A stretch of 64,000 nt of DNA from NCBI RefSeq assembly GCF_030272615.1, contig NC_081414.1, forward strand, positions 911,093,009 to 911,157,008, written 5' to 3'. This document shows positions 46,156 through 56,619 of this stretch, in pieces. Position numbers and translations under genes: made by a program. Within the stretch, counting starts at the first letter, position 1, and every line of letters begins with the position of its first letter. Source of the DNA: Cryptomeria japonica. Lineage: Eukaryota > Streptophyta > Pinopsida > Cupressales > Cupressaceae. The notes beneath the pieces are model-generated. The model was not told the DNA's origin. It made no database searches and saw nothing but the letters and a program-made list of their open reading frames with translations.

Positions 46156-47443
46156 ACAGTAAATGTAGACACTCAGGAAGTTAATGTCATGATTGATAGA
46201 GAGACCACAAAGGATAAGGCAAAAGATGTGACTACTAAGTCACCGACTACATAAATTGAGTTAAACAAAGAAAAACCTACACAAGAAGAGCAACCAATAG
46301 AGGATACCACTAAGAAACCGGTAGAAACAACAAATAAAACATCTGAAGAACTGGCTAAGGAAAGTTTAGAGGTACAGACTGAGAAACCAGCAACTAAAAG
46401 CTCAGAGAAACCTTTTGAGACACAACTAGAGAAACCCAAGCAGGTACAGGTTGAAGCACGGGTACAGACAGAGATAGTGCCACCGGCTCAAACTGAAAAG
46501 CCTAAAACTTTGTTTATGGAAATGAAAACTCAGACTGACCTACAAGAGGTCAAACCAAGCAAGGAAATAACCACCACCGGTAGCATGGCTATTGTGAAAA
46601 TTGTTGGACAATCATCTGGAACAACTATGACAGAATTCAGACCTACTAATGTAACTGAGGTCTTATTAGATTCAATAAAGAAGATCATTGAATGCAATGC
46701 ACAAGCCTATAAGGCTATTGATGACACCATACCAATTCTTAAATTGATAGCACCAAAGTACAGTGTTGAGAATAAAGATTCTTTAGGTCAACTAGACACA
46801 TTGTCTAAGTTTATCACCGGCAATCTTGTAAACTGTTAATCAAATGAATGAAGATACATTTAAGGAGAGATTAATAAAGGAAAAAGGAAAATTCTTTGAG
46901 GATATAGTTAAGAAAAATAAGGAAGAAATGGACACCCTTTTACCAGAACTTGGGGAAATAATCTATGACTTCAAGAAACTGTACAGGGATACTTGCAAAA
47001 CAAATGTCCGAACAGAGGATCTTGACATGGAGATCAGCAAAATACAAGAGAAGATAAATAATATTGCTGACAATCTGATTGGAGCATCAGATTCATTTTT
47101 GGAGTTAGAGAAGAAAATTGCTGAACAGGAAGAGAAAATAAGGAAATTGGAAAATGAAAAACAGGGAATAAAAGACAAGGCAAAGGACTTAAAATGCGGA
47201 CTTAGTCCAAGACTAGAGTATCTTATTTCTTTGAGAAAAGAAATATCTGCGGCTCTGGTTCCTGGACTAAAGACACCGGAAGATCAAATTTACATACTCG
47301 TCGGTACATTGCAGAGGACACAAGAAGCGATAAAAGACTGCAAAACATTCAGCAATGGCATAAATCAAGTTTTGACAAACATTTTTCAGATTGTAACCCA
47401 CCGGTTACAAGAATCCAGGCAGAACTCCACTGACAGTGAATGA
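46156..47443 (+). CDS. K2 coiled-coil protein, possible envelope-like ORF, one frameshift
   Basis: An N-terminal Lys/Thr/Glu/Pro region repeats the word EKP (about 46270-46510; one TAA at 46251). Frame 46477-46839 has TTMTEFRPTNVTEVLLDSIK and ends LVNC; frame 46844-47443 (199 codons) starts 5 bp on and is nearly all helix: KFFEDIVKKNKEEMDTLLPE, EISKIQEKINNIADNLIG, ELEKKIAEQEEKIRKLENEK. One missing or extra base would join them. The long coiled coil right before the polypurine tract is the position of the envelope-like ORF of Sirevirus-type copia elements. I see no membrane helix, so it may be another protein. Confidence 0.55.
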
Positions 47444-47620
47444 CAACCTTTGTCATTGATGTCAAAGGGGGAGTAGTGGAATGAGAAAAATGGTTCATCT
47501 GCTCAGGGGGAGCACACAATTTTGAGCATACAGTTTTGGTAATACATTTTTGACAGACTATTTTTGGATATCATTTTTGAACACTTTTTGATTTTTCTCA
47601 TGAGTGTTGCCATCAATGCC

Positions 47621-47632
47621 AAAGGGGGAGAT
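47621..47632 (+). other. Polypurine tract of K2
   Basis: AAAGGGGGAGAT directly before TGTTGGCAAATG. A second similar tract, GTCAAAGGGGGAGTAG, lies at about 47461-47476. Confidence 0.8.
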
Positions 47633-48025
47633 TGTTGGCAAATGCACACTCCAATGAGAAATTGTAGGTGATTAAAGGTTTTTTCATTGATGGCAACCTT
47701 GCAATCATATGATACTGACAACAACAGACTCTACACCGATAGTGAAAGGAAGGATACCGGCACCCAGGCCGATAGGAATTTTGTTTGTAATATATTTTGT
47801 AATTAATTGTAAAATCATTGTAAGTCAACATGGCGAGTTGTAATATGACTCATATATGTATGAGATCATTGTAGAACATTTTGTAATAAAGAGATAGGCA
47901 AAATTATGCAGACCTAACATGCGAATTATAGGTTAAGGGTTTATGTATGTAGCAGAGCTAAAACCGGTACTAGATCTGGCATAACAGATGCTAATCTAAA
48001 GTAGTACAAGACATTGGATTAATAC
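47633..48025 (+). repeat. Right LTR of K2, left portion
   Basis: TGTTGGCAAATGCACACTCC onwards, cut by E2 after AATAC at 48025 and continued at 55883. Confidence 0.8.
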
Positions 48026-48197
48026 TGTAGCGTCCTAAAATTGTGACACTTGCAATTTTGACTGCATTTCGGTCTTCACGATGGCGACGCAACACGCAAC
48101 CTGAATGGAGACCCCGAAACCTGATTATGACACTGAAAACTGCATTTTCTTGCACCCTGGCCTGAACCTCCTTTGCACCCTGCTGTCCCAGGAGGTG

Positions 48198-48255
48198 GGA
48201 CCAGAGCGCCCAGTGCCCTGGTCCTTCAGGACCAGGGCGCCCAGTGCCCTAGTCC
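48198..48255 (+). repeat. Pair of 27-bp hairpins in the E2 LTR
   Basis: Two units, each GGACC at one end and GTCC at the other with GCGCCCAGT in the loop, separated by TTCA. The stem is 10 bp with one mismatch in each. The same pair is at 54809-54835 and 54840-54866 in the 3' LTR. Confidence 0.85.
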
Positions 48256-48379
48256 CTGGGTCCTATTTTGGGCCCGGTCTCCTAAGGGGTCTCGGGTCTT
48301 TTTGTTTGCAAATTGGAAATTAAACTTTCCTGGTCGGCCTAAGGTCGGGAAAATCAGTCTATCAGCCCTAATTGACAAG

Positions 48380-48387
48380 TATATAAA
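48380..48387 (+). promoter_or_regulatory. TATA box in the E2 LTR
   Basis: TATATAAA in GACAAGTATATAAACTCC; repeated at 54991-54998 in the 3' LTR. Confidence 0.55.
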
Positions 48388-49269
48388 CTCCATTTTTCTC
48401 TCCCATTTAGGGGAGGAAATATATGAGAAGGACATATGTGTACAAGCGTGGAAACTATACTCAAACATTCAAGCATTCAAACATTCAAGCATTCAAGCAT
48501 TCCTTCTAAGTCTCCATTCAAGGCTAAGTGTTGCACTCAAGACAAGGATTCAACCATTGAAGAGGGGATCACATACAACATACTACAACAACATACAACA
48601 TCTATACCTTCGCACATAAGGATACAAACATCCTTAGAACAAGGTATTAGTACTTGTTTTACAGTCATTTACATTTACAGCACTTGCTCATTTCTTGGTT
48701 AATTCCAAAACTGGGGTTTGACCTAAAGGCAAACCCCTAATCCCTAACCCCCCAATCGTCTTCGCTTTTCTGTGTGTAGGTTGCAGGTACGCTGCTGAAA
48801 TTGAAGATCTGGAATCCTTGTGCAGAGACGAACAGATCCCCCTTCGTTTCGCGGATTTTTCAGAGGACCGTGGCACCGGGCGCCATCGTCCTGACAACTT
48901 TTGCTCAAATTTGCAGGACAACGCCGTATCGACATTTTACTGCTAATTCCAGGTCCGTAGCTTCATACTGTATCCCTATCTCAGTTTATAAGCAAATCTT
49001 TGTCATTTTCTATGCATTCCTAGCTTAATTCTTCTATGCACATTCTTTACAAAAGAGGGTAGCCTTGCTGTCTTAACCCTTGAAACTCATTTAGCATCCA
49101 ATCTTGCATTGTGTGGGATTAGATCTTGTGGGTTTCAACCCCTCTTTTGAATGTAAAGTCTCTCCCCTAAGTGAAAACCATCAACCCTAGTGAATCTCCC
49201 TTCTCTCTCCTCGGAGTTGGAAGAGGGGAGAGCAACTAGGGTTCGATCACAATTTTCCGCTTTACATTT

Positions 49270-49287
49270 TGGTGAACCCGACGTGAA
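49270..49287 (+). other. Primer binding site of E2 (tRNA-Trp)
   Basis: TGGTGAACCCGACGTGAA, three bases after the LTR, an exact complement of the 3' end I recall for plant tRNA-Trp. E1 has the same site with one difference. Confidence 0.7.
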
Positions 49288-50448
49288 CATCCTTTCTGAT
49301 TATTCATAGTTAGATCTGAAAATTGGATTCCTTGATTACATTTCCATGTTTGATCTTTGGCAAAATTTTAGAGGTTAATTGCATAAAAACCCTAAATTTT
49401 CTTTTTAAGTAATTAAACTTGCGAAATGTTTAATTATTAATGCTTGTTTCAGATCTGCCCTTCTATTACAAATTATCAATTCATATTTGTGCTTTAATTT
49501 TGAAAATTAAGTGGTTAAGTGTCAAAACCCTAATTTTTGAAACCCTCTTGATTCAACCTTTGACTGATAATTTCACTAATCAAAACATCTCCAAATCAGC
49601 TGTAACTTCGGATTCCGCAATAAAATCACAATATCTTTCATCCCTGAAAATTTGGAAAAAAGTTGCGAGGACCGTGTGCACTCCGAGCGCCATCGTCCCC
49701 GACATTTTTTCCGAAATTTCGGGAGCGAGATCTTACTGTATTTTTCTGCTAAAATCCAGAATTTTGGCTGATTTTATCAATTTTAACACCTTCAAAATTA
49801 CAGTCAAAGTTGGTCTTGTGATTGCTTGGATTAAGGCTTCTAAACATTCAAAAATCATTGAAATTGAAATTTTGTGTCAAAATTGTGTTCTTACTGTCCT
49901 AAATCTGAAAAGTGTGTTTGCATTCATTCGAAATTTCAGTGCTTTATTCAAATTCTTGCAATTTGTGACTTTTGAAATTAAGTGCTTAATTACAACAACT
50001 TTAATTTCCGCTTTCAAAATTGAATTTTGCGTGAAATTGAGTCAATTTTTAAATTTCAAAAATTGCATTGCTTTTGGCATTCCCTCTAAAATCATAAAAT
50101 TCAAAATTTCAGTTTCCCTCTTTTTTCCAAAATTCAAATTTTGCATTTTTCGACAATCTTGGTAGGGTTCAATTTCGAGATTGCAACTTTAATTTGGCCT
50201 ATCTACAGATCGTAAAATCACTCAATTTTTTCAGATTAGCTCTAAAATCATCATACCTTTCATCCCTGCAAATTTCGAAAAAAGTTGCAAGGACCGTGTT
50301 GCACTCTGAGCGCCACGGTCCCAGACATTTTCTCCAAAATTTCGGGAGACTGTTGTGATTGCATTTAACAGCTTAAATCCAAAAGATTGGCTGATTTTAC
50401 TGAAAATTGCTACCTCTAAATTCAAAATCTTCTCTCTCTTTCTAGTGC
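49288..50448 (+). other. E2 leader with two further hairpins
   Basis: About 1.2 kb. Open frame 49440-50165 is rich in Phe, Ile and Lys and looks like translated AT-rich DNA, so I do not call it. Hairpin-like units GGACCGTG...GGTCC/CGTCC lie at 49669-49698 and 50291-50321, each inside a longer repeat (AAAAAAGTTGCRAGGACCGTG...ATTTCGGGAG). Confidence 0.6.
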
Positions 50449-53400
50449 ATGAGTTTTACAACAATAAGCCCTACTTACACTATTCCCATTAGACGAAGCC
50501 GTAGAATTAAGTCTTTCCGAGGTTTAACTACTGAGGAGATGGAACCTAATTTGAATAGCCTTTTTAACGAGGACATGGGTAATTCCTCTAATCCTCTTAA
50601 TGATGAAGAAGCTCTCCATGAGGTTTCTGAAGAACAACTTTCGAAATTGGATAACCAATTTGACGATTTTCGACAATGGATGTCTCAAGAATACCCTGAT
50701 AGTCAAGCTCTTCCTTTAATTGAGGGTCTAAAACGTATGCTTCAAAGTGATAAGAATGGAATTGATATTTTGTGTGGTATTGCACACATTGTGGATTCGA
50801 ATGTGATGCCTATGAAGAGTTGTGTTGAAAATTTGGGTTATACACAACCTCCTACTCAAGTCAATCATTCTATTCCTTTGATGACTCCTATTGCTAGCAT
50901 ACCTACCTTTACATCAAACATAATGGCTACTTCTACACAAGACATTCCTCCTGCGATCACCAGTCATGGGGGCAACCCTTCTTCTTCAATTAATCCTCTT
51001 CCTTCATTTAATCCGACTTCTTCATTCATTCCTTCAATGAGTGTCCCTATTATATCTCCACAAATGAACATGACGCAAGGGGGCAATTCATTTAACCATT
51101 CTATTCCTCCTTGTAGTGTTCCTCCTGTCCAATCATCTCCTATGACTAATTATCATAGAGTCCCACCACCTTACTCTTTACCTTCTTTCAATAACATAAC
51201 ACCTCCATCTCAATCTAACACATCCAATATGAATTCTTCGACTGAAGCGACCATTAACAATCTTGCACAAACTGTCTCCTCTTTACAGCAACAAATTGCC
51301 TCTATGAATCAATCTAAGTTTAGTGTGCCCACATTTGATGTTGCGAGCCCACTTTCTCTTGACATTGTTCAAGCTATCCCTCCTAAACATGTTGAAATCC
51401 CGCATTTGGAACTATATAATGGTAAGGGTGATCCTCTAACACATGTTAAGACCTTTCAAACAATATGTACTGATTTTGCTTATGACCAAAGGTTGCTTGC
51501 AAAACTGTTCACTAGAACATTAAGAGACAAAGCCCTACAATGGTATTGCTCGTTGCCTTCTTATTCTATTACTTCTTTCGAACAACTTGCAAATGCTTTC
51601 ATTCAACAATTTCAAAACAATATAAGTCCTAAAGTTACTTTGATTGATTTAATGCATTGTAAACAAGGTGTTAAAGAAAAAGTGACTGATTTCATTGGTA
51701 GATATAAGCATTTGTATGCTCAAATTTCTTTTCCAATGCCTGACAATGATATTCAAAGAATCTTTATTTCTAATTTACAAAAAGATATTTGAGACAAACT
51801 CCTGTTTTCTGAGTTTACTTCTTTCCAACAGTTGTGCGCAACTCTTCACAATTATCAACTGACTGTGAGTCAAATGGAACAATCACATCCTATGGCTCCG
51901 AGTGATAAGGGTGATAGCAGTCAACAACCATTTGGGAAGTTTAAACCGAACAGAGATTCCATCAAATTCAATGAAAACATCATCAACAACAATGTGAATG
52001 CAGCATCAAGTGTGCCTCCTATTTCTAAATTTTTCAAGAAAGAAAGAAAGTATACTCCTTTGAATGAATCATTGCATAATATTATGAATAAGTTATTGGA
52101 ACAAAATGTGCTTACTCTTCCTCCTATAAGACAAATTGATCCTGCAAAGATTACTTCACCTTATTTTGATAACAAAGCTTTTTGTCACTTTCATCGTCAG
52201 CCTGGGCATGATACTGAAAAATGTTTTTCTTTAAAGGGTAAAATTCAAGATTTGATTGATAATAATACTATTTCTGTTTCTGGAGTGAATGATAAAGGCA
52301 ATACATCTGTAGCTCCTCCTAATCAAAATCTTCAGATTTTCACTGATCCATTACCTTCTCATACCTCTAATGCAATTGAGACTAATGATTCCTCTCTTTC
52401 ATCTGATGGTCTTGTGTCTATGACTCCGAATGTGATTAACTTTGTAGAGCAGCAAGAAATCCCTAAAGAACCTTCCATCACATTTGATTCTAGTGAAACC
52501 ATTAGAGCACCTCATGGTCCTTTATACATAGTTGCAAAAGTCAAGAATACACCTTGTCGTGGAGTGCTTATTGATCCTTCGTGCATGGTTAATGTTATTA
52601 CTGAAAAATTTCTTTTTACTTTGCAATTGAATCAAGTGATTTATGACAAAATAGATGTGATTGTGAAATTATTTGATGCATTTTCTTCTCCTGCAATTGG
52701 TTCTATTACATTGCCTATTGAGGTCCATAACAAATCCCTTGATGTGAACTTTGCTATTATTCCATCTTCCGAACAATTTCGTGTGAAGCTTGGCTATCCT
52801 TGGCTATCTTCCATGAAAGCTATTGCTTCTCCTATTCACAAGTGTTTGAAATTTCCCCATAATGGTGAAGTTGTTACTGTCAATCATAGTCTCTTTAAAC
52901 CAGCTGAAAGAACTTCTAGCGTTCCTATTGATTACTTTTGGCCTAAACAATTCCAATCTCTTCCTCCGCGAAGTGATCATCTTTTCAAATCTTATCAAAA
53001 GTGGAAAACAGATATGATCCTATCTCTAAGTGAACCTAGAACATCTAAACTTGATATTCCTATCATTCTTGAGAAGGAAGTTCTTCCTTTGAAAGATAAA
53101 ACTAATGCCTTTCCTCAAGAAGATTCCCAACCCATCCCTATGGATGTGACTATGTTTATATCTAATAAACTTCCTAAAAGTAGACCTATCCCTCCTCGTC
53201 ATGATGGACTTGGTCTCCTTCCTAAACCAAATATTCCTCCTTTATATGGAGCAGTTCCTCCTCCTTCCTTTTATAGAGAGAAGAGACCTTCTTCTTCTCC
53301 TATTGTCCAGCCTAAGAGACCACAACCTAAACACCCAAGTGCTAAGGATGAGAACATTCCTCCTCCTCAATCTTCTCAACTTCCTACTAAGACTAGAGGA

Positions 53401-53892
53401 AATCGTTCTGCACGTGAACGCCGATGAAAGCGTCGTCTTAGAGCTCAAGCAGCTGCTTCTCAAACTTTGCAATCTCCAAAAACACCTTCAACAAGCATTA
53501 TTCCATTTTCTCCTCAGCCGGACATTGAGCCTAAATCTCCTAAACATAAGATGCATGATGGTCTTGATCCTGTGCGAGTTAAAGATCCTATTTTTATAAA
53601 TCTTGATGATGATATGGATGAAAATGTTATTCATGATGAAAATGTTACTCCTCTTGCTTCTGATAGTGAATATGAACTTGTTGATATTGATAACCATTTA
53701 TCTAATGAATTTTCTAAAGCACTTATCCTAGCTCCTAGACAAGAACAACGTGGCTCGGAACATGAACATAGCCCTTGTTTGGATCTTGTGATAGCTCCAT
53801 CTGCTGTGTTGGATGTTCCTCCTCTAGCGTGTTCCCTGCCTTCCCGAAACATTGATCAGCAAGATCGGGGGGTAGATGACGTGCTAGACTAG
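50449..53892 (+). CDS. E2 Gag with CHHC knuckle and inactive protease-like domain, two TGA stops
   Basis: One frame of about 1147 codons broken only by TGA at 51790-51792 and 53425-53427. N-terminal acidic and Ser/Pro/Asn-rich regions (about 1-290), then VEIPHLELYNGKGDPLTHV and LQWYCSLPSYSITSFEQLA (retrotrans_gag), after the first stop FCHFHRQPGHDTEKCFSL (C-x2-H-x4-H-x4-C) with IQDLIDNNTISV, then GVLIDPSCMVNVITEKF and LGYPWLSSMKAIASPIHKC: a protease fold in which the active-site D-G-G/D-T-G is D-P-S, predicted inactive. The C-terminus is Pro-rich, then basic (RSARERR) and acidic. Both stops fit CGA to TGA. It would form or join particles supplied by a related element. Confidence 0.75.
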
Positions 53893-54636
53893 TTTCATTA
53901 GCATAGCAGATTCTCTCCCCCTCTCTTTTGTTACTTCTTCTATGTGTTATTCTCATTCTTCTATTTGTTGTCCTTAGTGTTGTCTACTTGAGGACGATGC
54001 AAAGCATTGAGATCTCTCGATCTCTCTCATGTTGACTCAAAAGACACATGTGTTCCCTTCTTCTAGGTGACCTTCCTTGATTGGGGAATGAAGAACAATT
54101 ATGCATACATACATATGATATATATACATGAATTATCATACAGCATACTGACCCCGAGGAAAGCGAAGTCACCTCGTGCTTTGTGTTTTGTGTCTATTAT
54201 CCTTGGGTTTATCTCACACTTGGGGGCTAAATCCTTGCGATAATGTGCTCCTTTCCTTTCTCATTTCTTATGTGTATCACTACGTTAAAACAATCACCCC
54301 CGGTGAGGCGTGTGCGATCGCTTTAACGTAGGGGGGCATACATCCCGTTCATATCTTTTCAAGATACTTGAAAATTTCTTGGCAAATTTAACCTTGCCTT
54401 GAAAATTTTTGATATCTTTCTTGCATGACTCATAGTGAGGGAACCTTACTACTGACAGTCATGGTTCTTCCTCGTGATCTTCCCTTTTACTTTGTCAATC
54501 GAAGTCGTAAGATCCTGAGTCCACTGGGGGCTTGGTGTGTCTTGCCTCGTTGACGTGGTGAAAGTCTTTCAATGTTGTTTCCTTGTACTTTACCGGAAGT
54601 ATGAGCATACATACTCCCGCTAAAGTGGGGGCTAAA
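53893..54636 (+). other. E2 3' untranslated region and polypurine tract
   Basis: No gene. Contains GTGAGGCGTGTGCGATCGC (54303) and, just before the 3' LTR, AAAGTGGGGGCTAAA (54622-54636) as the likely polypurine tract. CTTGGGGGCTAAATCC near 54220 and ACTGGGGGCTTGG near 54520 are similar purine runs. Confidence 0.6.
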
Positions 54637-55877
54637 TGTAGCGTCCTAAAATTGCGACACTTGCAATTTCGACTGCATTTCGGTCTTCACGATGGCGACG
54701 CAACACGCAACCTGAATGGAGACCCCGAAACCTGATTATGACACTGAAAACTGCATTTTCTTGCACCCTGGCCTGAACCTCCTTTGCACCCTGCTGTCCC
54801 GGGAGGTGGGACCAAAGCGCCCAGCGCCCTGGTCCTTCAGGACCAGGTCGCCCAGCGCCCTGGTCCCTGGGTCCTATTTTGGGCCCGGTCTCCTAAGGGG
54901 TCTCGGGTCTTTTTGTTTGCAAATTGGAAATTAAACTTTCCTGGTCGGCCTAAGGTCGGGAAAATCAGTCTATAAGCCCTAATTGACAAGTATATAAACT
55001 CCATTTTTCTCTCCCATTTAGGGGAGGAAATATATGAGAAGGACATATGTGTACAAGCGTGGAAACTATACTCAAACATTCAAGCATTCAAACATTCAAG
55101 CATTCAAGCATTCCTTCTAAGTCTCCATTCAAGGCTAAGTGTTGCACTCAAGACAAGGATTCAACCATTGAAGAGGAGATCACATACAACATACTACAAC
55201 AACATACAACATCTATACCTTCTCACATAAGGATACAAACATCCTTAGAACAAGGTATTAGTACTTGTTTTACAGTCATTTACATTTACAGCACTTGCTC
55301 ATTTCTTGGTTAATTCCAAAACCGGGGTTTGACCTAAAGGCAAACCCCTAATCCCTAACCCCCCAATCGTCTTCGCTTTTCTGTGTGTAGGTTGCAGGTA
55401 CGCGGCTGAAATTGAAGATCTGGAATGCTTGTGCAGAGATGAACAGATCCCCCTTCGTTTCGCGGATTTTTCAGAGGACCATGGCGCCGGGCGCCATCGT
55501 CCTGACAACTTTTGCTCAAATTTGCAGGACAGCGCCGTATCGACATTTTACTACTAATTCCAGGTCCGTAGCTTCATACTGTATCCCTATCTCAGTTTAT
55601 AAGCGAATCTTTGTCATTTTCTATGCATTCCTAGCTTAATTCTTCTATGCACATTCTTTACAAAAGAGGGTAGCCTTGCTGTCTTAACCCTTGAAACTCA
55701 TTTAGCATCCAATCTTGCATTGTGTGGGATTGGATCTTGTGGGTTTCAACCCCTCTTTTGAATGTAAAGTCTCTCCCCTAAGTGAAAACCATCAACCCTA
55801 GTGAATCTCCCTTCTCTCTCCTCAGAGTTGGAAGAGGGGAGAGCAACTAGGGTTCGATCGTGATTTTCCGCTTTACA
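54637..55877 (+). repeat. 3' LTR of E2
   Basis: 1241 bp, same ends and hairpins as the 5' LTR (hairpins at 54809-54835, 54840-54866 and 55476-55502). Followed by AATAT. Confidence 0.9.
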
Positions 55878-55882
55878 AATAT

Positions 55883-56244
55883 AATCCATTTTTGTAAGTC
55901 AGTGTGACTTCTTTTGTAATTGAGCAGTGAGTTCTAGGAACTTGGTCTTCCTACATGTGCAGGCCCCTATTGTAAAAGTAATATTCCCTTATTGGCCAGT
56001 AAGTGAATATTGTGGGTCACAAATCCCACCGAGGTTTTTCCCACACTGGGTTTCCTCGTTAAAATATTGTATTATGGTATGCTTCTCATGTGATTGTTGT
56101 TATTCTTTCTTGCTGCATTATTTCTGGTTTACCGATACACAGTTTTAATATGCTTTTCATGTTTTAAGTCAAGTAAATCTAATTATCGGTTAGATACTGA
56201 TTCACCCCCCCCCCCCCCTCTCAATATCTTTGGGAATCCTAACA
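55883..56244 (+). repeat. Right LTR of K2, right portion
   Basis: Continues K2 after E2; contains TTTTTCCCACACTGGGTTTCC, a poly-C run at 56206-56218 followed by CTCTCAATATC, and ends GGGAATCCTAACA. TSD GAGAA follows. Confidence 0.8.
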
Positions 56245-56249
56245 GAGAA

Positions 56250-56598
56250 TGCCAAACTTTCCAGTCGCAAAATTGAAATAAAACAAGGAAAGAGACCTAC
56301 TGTTGAAAACCATTTCATGGCAACACTAGATCAATCAAAAAGGAAAATAAAGGACGTATCTGATGGTAAAAACCTCTTTGAGGCACCAGAAGATCGAAAG
56401 TTTGACATTCTTCCTGCATATTTTCAGAAGAGATTTGCTATCCAAATAGAACCAATAGAACCAGTAAACATTGGTACATCAAAGGATACTAAGATACTTC
56501 ATTATGTTGCCTCATTATCAGATGAAGAGAGGAAAGAATACATGGAATTCTTTAAACAAAGACAAATAAATTTTGCTTGGTCCTATGTATACATGTAA
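56250..56598 (+). pseudogene. Element C linker, part 3, before RT
   Basis: Resumes the C frame after K2: KRKIKDVSDGKNLFEAPEDR, LSDEERKEYMEFFKQRQINFAWSY. The last segment matches the 'LLKEY.DVFAWSY.DM' stretch that precedes RT in Ty3/gypsy. Stop TAA at 56596-56598. Confidence 0.65.
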
Positions 56599-56619
56599 GG
56601 ACTTAATACAGATCTTATC

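Larger units (their letters stand above)
48026..49266 (+). repeat. 5' LTR of E2
   Basis: TGTAGCGTCCTAAAATTGTG to TTCCGCTTTACA. Contains TATATAAA at 48380-48387 and three GGACC...GGTCC-type hairpins (48198-48224, 48229-48255, 48865-48891). Confidence 0.9.
48026..55877 (+). mobile_element. Element E2: 7.9-kb gag-only LTR retrotransposon (TR-GAG-like)
   Basis: Two LTRs of 1241 bp (TGTAGCGTCC...CTTTACA) differ at about 25 positions by eye; TSD AATAC / AATAT. A tRNA-Trp-like primer site, a leader with two hairpins, one Gag-plus-pseudoprotease frame (50449-53892) and a G-rich tract before the 3' LTR make up the interior. No RT, RNase H or integrase. It fits the class of terminal-repeat retrotransposons with only Gag. 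The CHHC knuckle and downstream IQDLIDN link its Gag to A and C. Confidence 0.9.
45989..56244 (+). mobile_element. Element K2: copia-type element, internally deleted, with E2 nested in its right LTR
   Basis: Exact TSD GAGAA on both sides (45984-45988 and 56245-56249). The left LTR is cut after about 165 bp and joined directly to a coding region (46156-47443). A polypurine tract and the right LTR (47633-48025, 55883-56244) follow; E2 interrupts that LTR. No gag, protease, integrase or RT. The tract and its upstream GTTGCCATCAATGCC match K1 exactly, so K2 is copia-related. Confidence 0.85.

Noticed and set aside
48105-48323. Short frames repeated in both E2 LTRs
   Set aside because: They translate the hairpin region of the LTR, upstream of or around the promoter, and are duplicated only because the LTR is.
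49440-50165. 241-codon open frame in the E2 leader
   Set aside because: Low-complexity Phe/Ile/Lys composition, overlaps repeated hairpin units and has no homologue in other elements here; explained by AT-rich DNA without stops.
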